Source: Guyparkeria halophila (GTDB lineage Bacteria; Pseudomonadota; Gammaproteobacteria; Halothiobacillales; Halothiobacillaceae). From it: a DNA stretch of 64,000 nucleotides. The position numbers were made by a program, and so were the translations under genes. The stretch covers positions 1,805,501 through 1,869,500 of the forward strand of contig NZ_CP140153.1 of NCBI RefSeq assembly GCF_034479635.1. The letters run 5' to 3'. Below are positions 49,869-57,874 of the stretch, one piece after another; within the stretch, counting starts at the first letter, position 1, and the number at the start of each line of letters is the position of its first letter. The notes beneath the pieces were generated by a model, which saw only the letters and a program-made list of their open reading frames with translations, did no database searches and was not told where the DNA came from.

Positions 49869-52800
49869 TCACGCTCTTCCGGGATAGTAAGCCGCAGCCC
49901 GAATAACGGTATCCAACTCCCCCAACCGCTCCATCAAGGTAGCCTCCGGCGCCACCCGCCAGTCGTCGGCCAGCCGAAACGCCCCCCGCCCCAACTCACT
50001 CTGCACCTCGACAATCACCGGCAACCCCTCCGCCTCACGGAACGGCTCGATGATGTCGAGCATCCGCTCGGTGGCCTCGACGCCGCAGTCGGGGGTAAGC
50101 GCGATGGTGACGCACTGCGCGAACCGCGCCCGTGCCTCACCCAGCGTGTAAAGCCGCTTGTGACGAATCCGCAGATTGCCGTTGAAGGAATCGAAGGAGA
50201 CGTCACCCTCGACGATTACCAACTGGTCGCGGCCGACGCGATCGGCCAGGGTCTCGATGTCGTCGCCCACCAAGCGCATCTCGCCTCGACCATGGCCATC
50301 ATCCAGGGTGACGAACAGCTGCTTGTCGCCGCTCTGCGTACGCATGGTGCGCTCGGCGACGCACAGCCCCGCCACCACCGCGGGCGTGCCGCGGACGAAG
50401 CCGCCACCGGCAGCGGCCGCGGCGGCCTCGGCCTTGTCGGTCAGCTCGTCGAGCCGCCCGGTGATGAAGCACTTGATCTCGTCGATGTACTGGTTGATCG
50501 GGTGGCCGGTGAGGTACAGCCCGAGCATGTTCTTCTCGAGGCGCAGGCGCTCGTCGTCAGACCACTCAGGGAGTGGCTTAATCGGGCTGGCCACCGCCGT
50601 CTCCGGCTCGTCCATGCCGCCGAACAGGTCGCTCATGCCAGCCTCGGCGGCGTTGGCGACCTGGCTGGCCGCCTTCATCGCCTCGGGGATGTGGGCCTGC
50701 AGGGCCGCGCGTGACGGACCCAGCTCGTCGAGCGCACCGGCGCAGACCATGGCATCGAGCACGCGCTTGTTGAGCGCCTGCGCGCCGACGCGCTGGCAGA
50801 ACTCGTTCATGTCCTTGAAGGGCCCGTGCTCGGCGCGCTCCTCGACGATCCGCTGGATGACGCCCTCGCCCACCCCGCGGATCGCGCCGAGGCCGTAGAC
50901 GATCTCGCGCTCGCCGCCGGCGGTGAAGCGGTAGGCGCAGCGCTGTACCGAGGGCGGCACCACGTCGAGCTCCATGCGCCGGCATTCCTCGATCAGCCCC
51001 ACCACCTTGTCGGTGTTGTCCATGTCCGCCGAGAGCACGGCGGCCATGAAGTACGCCGGGTAGTGGGCCTTGAGCCAGGCGGTCTGGTAGGCGACCAGCG
51101 CGTAGGCGGCCGAGTGCGACTTGTTGAAGCCGTAACCGGCGAACTTCTCCACCAGATCGAAGATGTAGCCGGCCTGATCGACGTCGACGCCCTTCGCCGA
51201 TGCGCCATCGAGGAAGATCTGGCGCTGCTTGGCCATCTCCTCGGCCTTCTTCTTGCCCATCGCCCGGCGCAACAGGTCCGCGCCGCCCAGGGTGTAGCCG
51301 GCCAGGATCTGCGCGATCTGCATGACCTGCTCCTGGTAGACGATCACCCCGTAGGTGGGTTTGAGGACCTCCGTGAGCCAGGGGTGGAGGTACTCGACCT
51401 CCTGCTCGCCCTTCTTGCGCAAGATGAAGTCGTCGACCATGCCCGAATCGAGCGGGCCCGGACGGAACAGGGCCACCAGGGCGATGATTTCCTCGAAGTT
51501 GTCCGGCTGGAGCTTCTTGATCAGCCCCTTCATGCCCTTGGACTCGAGCTGGAACACCGCGGTGGTCTCGCAGCGCTTCAACAGCTCGAAGCTCTTTGGG
51601 TCGTCCATCGGGATGGCCGAGATGTCGATCGGCTCTTCACCGGACTGCGCGCGCGTGGCGTTGATGGCCTTGAGCGCCCAGTCGATGATGGTGAGGTTGC
51701 GCAGGCCCAGGAAGTCGAACTTCACGAGACCGACGGCCTCGACGTCGTCCTTGTCGAGCTGGGAGGCCGGCGAGGCGTGGTTGGCCTCGCAGAACATCGG
51801 CGTGAAGTCGGTCAGCTTGCTCGGGGCGATCAGCACGCCGCCGGCGTGCTTGCCCACCGAGCGCGGCAGGCCCTGCAGGGCGCCGCCCATGTCGATGACG
51901 GCTTGGACTTCCTCGTCGCGGTCGTAGAGCTCCTTCAGGTCGGCCGAATAGCGCTCGGGCTCCTTCTGGCTCTTCTCGGTCCGCCCGAGGGCATCGTCGA
52001 GCGAGACGTCCATGCCCGGCTTGAACGGGATCAGCTTGGCGATCCGGTCGACGAAGCCGTAGGGATAGCCCAGTACCCGGCCGACGTCGCGCACCACCGC
52101 CTTGGCGGCCATGGTGCCGTGGGTGGCGATCTGCGAGACGGCATCGCGACCGTACTGCTCGGCGACGTAGTCGATCACCCGGTCGCGACCTTCCATGCAG
52201 AAGTCGATATCGAAGTCGGGCATCGAGACCCGTTCGGGGTTGAGGAACCGCTCGAACAGCAGGTCGTAGGCCATCGGGTCGATGTCGGTGATCAACAAGG
52301 CCCAGGCGACGATCGAGCCGGCGCCCGAACCCCGCCCGGGGCCGACCGGGATGTCCTGTCGCTTGGCCCACTGGATAAAGTCCGCAACGATCAGGAAGTA
52401 GCCGGGGAAGCCCATCTGGATGATGACGTCCAGCTCGCGTTCCAGGCGCTCGCGGTAGATCTGGTGCTCGGACTCCGGGACACGCTCGAGACGGCCCTCC
52501 AGTCCCCGCGCGGATAACTCGCGCAGGTAGTCCGATTCGGTCTGCCCCGCCGGCGTCGGGAAGTTGGGCAGGAAGTTCTCGCCCAGCTTGAGCGTGACGT
52601 TGCAGCGCTCGGCGATGGCGAGGCTGTTGTCAATCGCCTCGGGGAGGTCCGCGAACAGCTCGCGCATCTCGGCGGCGGTGCGCAGGTATTGGCGGTCGGA
52701 GTAGTCGCGCGGGCGGCGCGGGTCCTCAAGCGTGCGGCCCTGGTTGATGCACACCCGCACCTCGTGGGCGTCGAAGTCCGCCTGGTCGAGAAAGCGCACG

Positions 52801-53390
52801 TCGTTGCTGGCGACGACCGGCAGGTCCTGCGTGATCGCCAGTTCCACCGCCCGCTCGATGAACGCGCCCTCGTTGACGCGGTTGGTGCGCGTGAGTTCGA
52901 GATACAGCCGGTCGGGAAAGCGCTGCGTCCAGAAGGCCAGCGCGTCGTCGACGATGTGATCGAGCCCGTGGACCAGCCCTCGGCCCAGATCGCTGTCCAC
53001 CCCGATCAGGGCAATCAGCCCGTCGGTCTTCTCGGGGGTGAGCCAGTCACGGTTCAGGCAGGGCCGGTCGTCGTGCTGGCCCTCGCAGTAGGCCTGCGAC
53101 AAGAGCTCGGTCAGATGCAGAAAGCCGATGTCGTTCTGTGCCAGCAGCACCACGCGCGACGGCGGGGTCTGGGCGTTCTCGTAGAGAAAGCAGTCCGCGC
53201 CGAAGATCGGCTTGATCCCGGCACCCAGCGCGGCCTTGTAGAACTTCACCATCGCGAACAGGTTGCCCTGGTCCGTCAGGGCGATGGCGGGCATGCCACG
53301 TTCCTTGGCCTGGGAAACGGCGTCCTTGACGCGCAAGGTGCCGTCGATCAGCGAGTATTCGCTGTGCACATGCAGGTGGACGAAGCTCAT
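49869..53390 (-). CDS. dnaE: DNA polymerase III subunit alpha (DnaE)
   Basis: The replicative polymerase. The 1173-aa protein has an N-terminal PHP domain starting MSFVHLHVHSEYSLIDGTL, and the palm with MPDFDIDFCMEGRDRVIDYV, which holds the first two catalytic Asp residues. A C-terminal OB-fold and tau-binding region follow. Length is close to E. coli DnaE (1160). I start it at the ATG at 53390; the frame continues upstream into a REP element. In many relatives dnaE is followed by accA; here an AT-rich cassette occupies that place. Confidence 0.97.
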   Translation of the reverse strand: MSFVHLHVHSEYSLIDGTLRVKDAVSQAKERGMPAIALTDQGNLFAMVKFYKAALGAGIKPIFGADCFLYENAQTPPSRVVLLAQNDIGFLHLTELLSQAYCEGQHDDRPCLNRDWLTPEKTDGLIALIGVDSDLGRGLVHGLDHIVDDALAFWTQRFPDRLYLELTRTNRVNEGAFIERAVELAITQDLPVVASNDVRFLDQADFDAHEVRVCINQGRTLEDPRRPRDYSDRQYLRTAAEMRELFADLPEAIDNSLAIAERCNVTLKLGENFLPNFPTPAGQTESDYLRELSARGLEGRLERVPESEHQIYRERLERELDVIIQMGFPGYFLIVADFIQWAKRQDIPVGPGRGSGAGSIVAWALLITDIDPMAYDLLFERFLNPERVSMPDFDIDFCMEGRDRVIDYVAEQYGRDAVSQIATHGTMAAKAVVRDVGRVLGYPYGFVDRIAKLIPFKPGMDVSLDDALGRTEKSQKEPERYSADLKELYDRDEEVQAVIDMGGALQGLPRSVGKHAGGVLIAPSKLTDFTPMFCEANHASPASQLDKDDVEAVGLVKFDFLGLRNLTIIDWALKAINATRAQSGEEPIDISAIPMDDPKSFELLKRCETTAVFQLESKGMKGLIKKLQPDNFEEIIALVALFRPGPLDSGMVDDFILRKKGEQEVEYLHPWLTEVLKPTYGVIVYQEQVMQIAQILAGYTLGGADLLRRAMGKKKAEEMAKQRQIFLDGASAKGVDVDQAGYIFDLVEKFAGYGFNKSHSAAYALVAYQTAWLKAHYPAYFMAAVLSADMDNTDKVVGLIEECRRMELDVVPPSVQRCAYRFTAGGEREIVYGLGAIRGVGEGVIQRIVEERAEHGPFKDMNEFCQRVGAQALNKRVLDAMVCAGALDELGPSRAALQAHIPEAMKAASQVANAAEAGMSDLFGGMDEPETAVASPIKPLPEWSDDERLRLEKNMLGLYLTGHPINQYIDEIKCFITGRLDELTDKAEAAAAAAGGGFVRGTPAVVAGLCVAERTMRTQSGDKQLFVTLDDGHGRGEMRLVGDDIETLADRVGRDQLVIVEGDVSFDSFNGNLRIRHKRLYTLGEARARFAQCVTIALTPDCGVEATERMLDIIEPFREAEGLPVIVEVQSELGRGAFRLADDWRVAPEATLMERLGELDTVIRAAAYYPGRA

Positions 53391-53405
53391 GCGACGGCCT
53401 CCACG

Positions 53406-53529
53406 CTGTGGGAGCGAGCCTCGCTCGCGAAGGCGGCGATAGCCGCCGTCCCGGCATAACGCCGGCGCCATGCGGAAAGCAGGACTCGCGCCGGTCGGCG
53501 CGATTCGCGAGCAGGGCTCGCTCCCACAG
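53406..53529. repeat. REP-like palindrome, family B copy 3
   Basis: A 124-bp inverted repeat from CTGTGGGAGCGAGCCTCGCT to AGGGCTCGCTCCCACAG, directly upstream of dnaE. The outer arms match family B at 42.3 kb. Confidence 0.8.
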
Positions 53530-53571
53530 GGGCTTCGATCCGACTCCGGCGGTCGTCAACGCGGAACAGGC

Positions 53572-54408
53572 TCATTTGCCCTCCAGCATGGCGAGCGTCT
53601 CGGCCTCCATGTCCTTCAGGTCGGCCATCTCGCCGTCGGAGAAGCCGGCGGCCTTGCGACCGACCTCGTCGTAGGGGCCGCGGATGCGCCCGGCCATGTA
53701 CTGCTGCAGCAGCTCGCGGAAGGTCGTGCGCGGATCGACGTCGCGCTGCTCGCAAGCGTAGCGGAACCAGCGCGTGCCGATATGCACGTGCTGGATTTCC
53801 TCGGTGTAGATGACATCGAGGATGTCGATCAGCGGCTGGTCGTCGTACTGGGCGAGCTTGCGCTGGATGCCGGGGGTGACATCCAGGCCGCGAGCCTCGA
53901 GCACGCGCGGGATCAAGGCCATGCGCACCAGCACGTCGTGCTCGGTGCCGTGCACCGTCTCCCAGAGGCTCGCATGCGCCGGGAAGGAGCCGTACTGGTA
54001 GCCGCGCTCGCGCAGGTAGGCATCCAGCAATTCGAAGTGCTTGGCCTCGTCGCGAGCCACCGACAGCCAGTCACGGTAGAAATCCGCGGGCATGGCATCG
54101 AAGCGGTAGCAGGCATCCAGGCCGATATTCATGGCGTTGAACTCGATATGCGCGAAGGAGTGCGCCATCGAGGCGCGGCCCTCGGCGCTGGCCGGACCGC
54201 GCTTGGGCACCCCCCGCGGGGCAACCAGCTCCGGGCGCTCGGGACGGCCCGGGTCGGGCACCGGTTCGATCGACGTGGGCGGGCGCGGCACCTCGGCGTC
54301 CGGCATGGCCATCGCCTCCTCAAAAAGCGCACGGACCGCATCGGCCTTGGTGGCCGGGTCGCGGTCGCGCAGGGCCCGGCCGGCGCGCTCACGCAGCGAG
54401 TCGGTCAT
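53572..54408 (-). CDS. Ferritin-like domain protein (DUF455)
   Basis: A 278-aa, all-helical protein. After a Pro-rich linker it has a ferritin-like domain with metal-ligand blocks HSFAHIEFNAMNIGLDA, ARDEAKHFELL and EEIQHVHIG, which supply paired Glu and His residues for a probable di-iron site. DUF455 proteins have no proven reaction. I start it at the ATG at 54408, which overlaps the ModE-type gene by 4 bp, so the two are translationally coupled. Confidence 0.82.
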   Translation of the reverse strand: MTDSLRERAGRALRDRDPATKADAVRALFEEAMAMPDAEVPRPPTSIEPVPDPGRPERPELVAPRGVPKRGPASAEGRASMAHSFAHIEFNAMNIGLDACYRFDAMPADFYRDWLSVARDEAKHFELLDAYLRERGYQYGSFPAHASLWETVHGTEHDVLVRMALIPRVLEARGLDVTPGIQRKLAQYDDQPLIDILDVIYTEEIQHVHIGTRWFRYACEQRDVDPRTTFRELLQQYMAGRIRGPYDEVGRKAAGFSDGEMADLKDMEAETLAMLEGK

Positions 54409-54803
54409 GAGCGCCCTCCCCGCTTTCGGTCCCGCTTCTCGGCGCGCCGGGCGAGAAAGGCGCGCAGGTCGTCCTCGAGCTCGCGGTAGCGGGCGATCGC
54501 GGCGCGGCCGGTGTCGGTGACCGTGGCATGGCCGCCGCCGGCGCCGCCAACCTCCTTGGAGACATAGGGCTCGTCCTCGAGCTGGTTGACCTCCTGGATC
54601 AGCGACCAGGCACGCTTGTAGCTCATGCCGAGCGTACGGGCGGCGTGGCTGATCGAACCGAGCTCGTCGATCGCCTCCATCAGCCGCACCTTGCCCACGC
54701 CCAGATAGTGCTCGCCCGCCTCGTCGATCAGCCACAGCCGGGCGTGGATACCCGGGGCGTAGGCCTGTCCGGGAAGGCGATTCTGGCGGGATTTCTTGGG
54801 CAT
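54405..54803 (-). CDS. ModE-type winged-helix regulator, DNA-binding domain only
   Basis: A 132-aa protein with the ModE N-terminal winged helix: GKVRLMEAIDELGSISHAAR, TLGMSYKRAWSLIQEVN and GGAGGGHATVTDTGRAAI. It lacks the C-terminal molybdate-binding (MOP/TOBE) domains of full ModE, so it probably does not sense molybdate itself. No molybdate transporter is nearby. It precedes the DUF455 gene in a two-gene operon. Confidence 0.85.
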   Translation of the reverse strand: MPKKSRQNRLPGQAYAPGIHARLWLIDEAGEHYLGVGKVRLMEAIDELGSISHAARTLGMSYKRAWSLIQEVNQLEDEPYVSKEVGGAGGGHATVTDTGRAAIARYRELEDDLRAFLARRAEKRDRKRGGRS

Positions 54804-54979
54804 GCGCGATCGATCCGTGACGGGGCGGTTGGAGGACTGTCTCGACGCGCCATGATACCCGAGCGGGTCGGCCGGGTGGCAAGACAGACCGCAGGGATTT
54901 CGCCCCTTGCGAGGATGAAACCGGGACGGCTGCTCGGGCGGCCTTCGCGGGCCGGGCTCGCGTCACGATTCTGATTTCC

Positions 54980-55049
54980 GCAGGAGCGCCTTGAGGCGCG
55001 AAATCCGATCGCGGTCAGCCCTGCCTATCGCGGCTAAAGCCGCTCCTAC
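54980..55049. repeat. REP-like palindrome, family A copy 3
   Basis: A 70-bp imperfect palindrome from GCAGGAGCGCCTTGAGGCGC to the shared GCGGCTAAAGCCGCTCCTAC core. A short piece resembling family B (CGGCCTTCGCGGGCCGGGCT) lies beside it. Both fill the 257-bp gap between the yejE-like gene and the ModE-type gene, which holds no gene. Confidence 0.8.
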
Positions 55050-55060
55050 GGCGAGACGGG

Positions 55061-56134
55061 TTAGCCGCGGCGGGTGTCGAGGGCGTCGCGGGTGGCCTCG
55101 CCGACGAAGATCAGCAGCACCAGCGTGCCGACCAGCACGAAGAAGGTCGATACCGACAGCCACCAGGCATCGATGTTGTTCTTGCCCTGCGAGAGCAGTT
55201 CGCCCAGCGACGGCGTGCTCGGCGGCACGCCCAGGCCGAGGAAGTCGAGGCTGGTCAGCGCCAGCACCGCCCCGGAGATGCGGAACGGCAGAAAGGTGAT
55301 CACCGGGGTCATGGCGTTGGGCAACAGGTGGCGGAACATCAGCCGCGGGCCGGAGACCCCCAGCGCCCGCGCGGCGCGGACGTAGTCGAGATTGCGGCCC
55401 TTGAGGAACTCGGCACGGACGTAGTCCGACAGCCCCATCCAGCCGAATAGCGCCAGCAACGCCAGCAACAGCCCGATCGACGGCTCGAAGATCGAGGCGA
55501 AGATGATCAGCAGATACAGCTCCGGCAACGCCGCCCAGACCTCGATGAAGCGCTGGAAGACGAGATCCGTCTTGCCGCCCAGATACCCCTGCACCGCCCC
55601 GGCGAGCACGCCGATGGCCGTGCCGATTACCGTCAGCGCCAGCGCGAACAGCACCGAAATGCGAAAGCCGTAGATCAGCCGCGCGGCGACGTCGCGACCG
55701 CGATCGTCGGTGCCCAGCAAATGGCGACTGTTGGGCGCGGCCGGATTGGGCTCCTCGTTGTAGTAGTCGATGGTGTCGAAGGAGAACGGGATCGGGGCGC
55801 GAAGCACCCAGCCCTCGCGCTCGATCAGCTCGATCACGTGGGGGTCGGTGTAGTCCGCCGCCGAGGCGAAATCCCCACCAAAGCGCGTCTCGGGGTAATC
55901 GTTCCACAACGGGAACAGCATCTCGCCCTGGTACTGGACCAGCAGCGGCCGGTCGTTGGCGATCAATTCCGCGCCGAGACTCAGGACGAACAGCGCCAGG
56001 AACAGCCACAGGCTGACCCAGCCGCGCCGGTGGCGACGAAAGCGTTTCCAGGCACGCGCCGCCGTGGAAATCTGGCCTTCCGTGCCGCTGCCCTTGGCGA
56101 CGGCGGTGTCCGCTCCGGCATCGACAATGGACAT
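55061..56134 (-). CDS. yejE: ABC transporter permease, YejE-like
   Basis: A 357-aa inner-membrane permease with a long N-terminal periplasmic insert after the first helix and a C-terminal binding-protein-dependent transport domain. It has the EAA-loop block ARALGVSGPRLMFRHLLPNA, which contacts an ATPase. It matches the YejE branch of oligopeptide importers (microcin C in E. coli). It follows yejB by 21 bp. No ATPase gene (yejF) follows it. Confidence 0.9.
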   Translation of the reverse strand: MSIVDAGADTAVAKGSGTEGQISTAARAWKRFRRHRRGWVSLWLFLALFVLSLGAELIANDRPLLVQYQGEMLFPLWNDYPETRFGGDFASAADYTDPHVIELIEREGWVLRAPIPFSFDTIDYYNEEPNPAAPNSRHLLGTDDRGRDVAARLIYGFRISVLFALALTVIGTAIGVLAGAVQGYLGGKTDLVFQRFIEVWAALPELYLLIIFASIFEPSIGLLLALLALFGWMGLSDYVRAEFLKGRNLDYVRAARALGVSGPRLMFRHLLPNAMTPVITFLPFRISGAVLALTSLDFLGLGVPPSTPSLGELLSQGKNNIDAWWLSVSTFFVLVGTLVLLIFVGEATRDALDTRRG

Positions 56135-56155
56135 CTATCGAACTCCCTCGATCAT

Positions 56156-57214
56156 CTACCGGACCGCCTCAAAGTGAATCCGCGGATCGACCCAGACATA
56201 GACCAGGTCGGAGAGCAGCTTGCCGAACAACCCGATCAGGCTGAAGACGTACAGCGTGCCCAGCACCACCGGGTAGTCGCGCTGCAGCACGGCGTTGTAG
56301 GAGAGAAGCCCCAGCCCGTCGAGCGAGAAGATGGTCTCGATCAGCAGGCTGCCGGTGAAGAACGCGCCGATGAACGCCGCCGGAAAGCCGGTAACGATCG
56401 GGATCAGGGCGTTGCGAAAGACGTGACGGTAGAGCACCGTGCGCTCGGCCAGCCCCTTGGCACGGGCGGTGAGCACGTACTGCTTTCTTATCTCCTCGAG
56501 AAAGCTGTTCTTGGTCAGCATGGTCATCACGGCGAAGTTGCCCACCACCATCGCGGTGATCGGCAGTACCAGGTGCCAGAGATAGTCGAGGATCTTTCCC
56601 ATGAGAGAGAGCTGCTCGAAGTTGTCCGAGGTCAGCCCGCGCAACGGGAACCACTGCACGAAGCTGCCGCCGCCCAACAGCACCAGCAGCACCAGACCGA
56701 GCACGAAGCCGGGAATGGCGTAGCCGACCAGGATGACTGTCGAGGTGATCGAATCGAACTTGCTGCCGTCGCGCACCGCCTTGGCCACCCCGAGCGGGAT
56801 GGAGACGAGATAGGTAAGCAGGAAGGTCCACACCCCGAGGCTGATCGAGACCGGCAGCTTCTCGACGATCAGCTCGCCGACGGACCGCTGGTAGAAGTAC
56901 GACTCGCCCAGATCGAAGGTGAGGTAGTTGCCGAGCATGTCGCCAAAGCGCTGGTACGCCGGCTGGTCGAAGCCGTAGAACTCGCGGAACTGCTCGATCT
57001 GCTCTTCGCCCAGCCCCTGTTCGCCACGATACAGGCCGCCGCTGAACTGACCGCCGGCCTCGGCCGCCGCGCCCTGCGTGCCGCCTTTAAGCTGCATCAT
57101 CAATTGCTCGACCGGCCCGCCGGGGACGAACTGGATCACGGCGAACGAGATCAAGAGGATCCCGAACAGGGTCGGGATCATCAGGGCCAGGCGCTTGGCA
57201 ATATACGCGCCCAT
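56156..57214 (-). CDS. yejB: ABC transporter permease, YejB-like
   Basis: A 352-aa permease with the family N-terminus YIAKRLALMIPTLFGILLIS and the EAA loop EEIRKQYVLTARAKGLAERT. It is the partner of the YejE-like permease. Its ATG lies directly after the stop of the Cys-rich lipoprotein gene, so the lipoprotein is part of this operon. Confidence 0.92.
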   Translation of the reverse strand: MGAYIAKRLALMIPTLFGILLISFAVIQFVPGGPVEQLMMQLKGGTQGAAAEAGGQFSGGLYRGEQGLGEEQIEQFREFYGFDQPAYQRFGDMLGNYLTFDLGESYFYQRSVGELIVEKLPVSISLGVWTFLLTYLVSIPLGVAKAVRDGSKFDSITSTVILVGYAIPGFVLGLVLLVLLGGGSFVQWFPLRGLTSDNFEQLSLMGKILDYLWHLVLPITAMVVGNFAVMTMLTKNSFLEEIRKQYVLTARAKGLAERTVLYRHVFRNALIPIVTGFPAAFIGAFFTGSLLIETIFSLDGLGLLSYNAVLQRDYPVVLGTLYVFSLIGLFGKLLSDLVYVWVDPRIHFEAVR

Positions 57215-57874
57215 CTACTCGGCCCCGCCCCTGTCGTTGGGCGCCGTGTCTGGCCCGGCGTTGGGATTGGCCGGGATGCGCGAGGCCGGCGTTTCGCCAT
57301 CGCAGTTCTCCACGCAGACCACACGGCGCTCCACCTGGCCGCCACAGCCGACATAGCACTGATCGAAGGCGCCCTGGCAGCCACAGTCGATGTTGCATTC
57401 GCGATCAATCACCGCGGCGCGAATCTCGTCGCGACTGGGTGCTGCCGGCGGCACCGGCGGGTCATCGTAGAAGCGGTCCGTGAACCAGAACGAGGCCGGA
57501 TAGCCGTAGTAGAACGGGTCGCGATACAGGCCGAACTGCATGGCCCGGTCGAGCTGATAGTACTGGCGCTCACGCATGTAGACGCGCCGCTCGGCCTCGT
57601 ACTGGCGCAGGGCCTGATCGAAGGCGGCGTCCACCTGCGGGCCGATGCCGGCGATACAGCTCTGGCGCTGTGACTGGCAATCGGCCTGGCAGGCCTGCAT
57701 GTCGGTGTGGCAGCCCTGCAGGCAGGACAGGCCCGCCTCACTCGTCGGCGGCAGGTAGCGCACCTCGGTGGCATAGCGCGGACCGGCACAGCCGGCGATC
57801 ATCACCGCGGCCGCCAAAACCAGCACCAGGGCACTCAGTCCGGTGCGTGACACCGGCCGGTCGTTTGCTTTCAT
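57215..57874 (-). CDS. Cysteine-rich lipoprotein with five CX3C motifs, in the yej operon
   Basis: A 219-aa lipoprotein with lipobox IAGC (Cys29). The mature part has 12 further cysteines, ten of them in five CX3C motifs: CLQGC, CQADC, CNIDC, CYVGC and CVENC. The first two form a twin CX3C hairpin (C51, C55, C62, C66), a pattern seen in disulfide-bonded helical hairpins. The middle is Tyr- and Arg-rich (about residues 88-135), and the tail is disordered. I recognise no family. It overlaps yejA by 4 bp and abuts yejB, so it is likely made together with the importer. Confidence 0.8.
   Translation of the reverse strand: MKANDRPVSRTGLSALVLVLAAAVMIAGCAGPRYATEVRYLPPTSEAGLSCLQGCHTDMQACQADCQSQRQSCIAGIGPQVDAAFDQALRQYEAERRVYMRERQYYQLDRAMQFGLYRDPFYYGYPASFWFTDRFYDDPPVPPAAPSRDEIRAAVIDRECNIDCGCQGAFDQCYVGCGGQVERRVVCVENCDGETPASRIPANPNAGPDTAPNDRGGAE

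Noticed and set aside
53572-54966. A 464-codon frame joining the DUF455 protein to an upstream part
   Set aside because: The upstream part is the off-frame reading of the ModE-type gene, which has an intact winged helix in its own frame.
55721-57673. A 650-codon plus-strand frame across yejE, yejB and the lipoprotein
   Set aside because: Composition is typical of antisense shadows (His/Gln/Arg-rich), while the minus strand carries clear transporter motifs.
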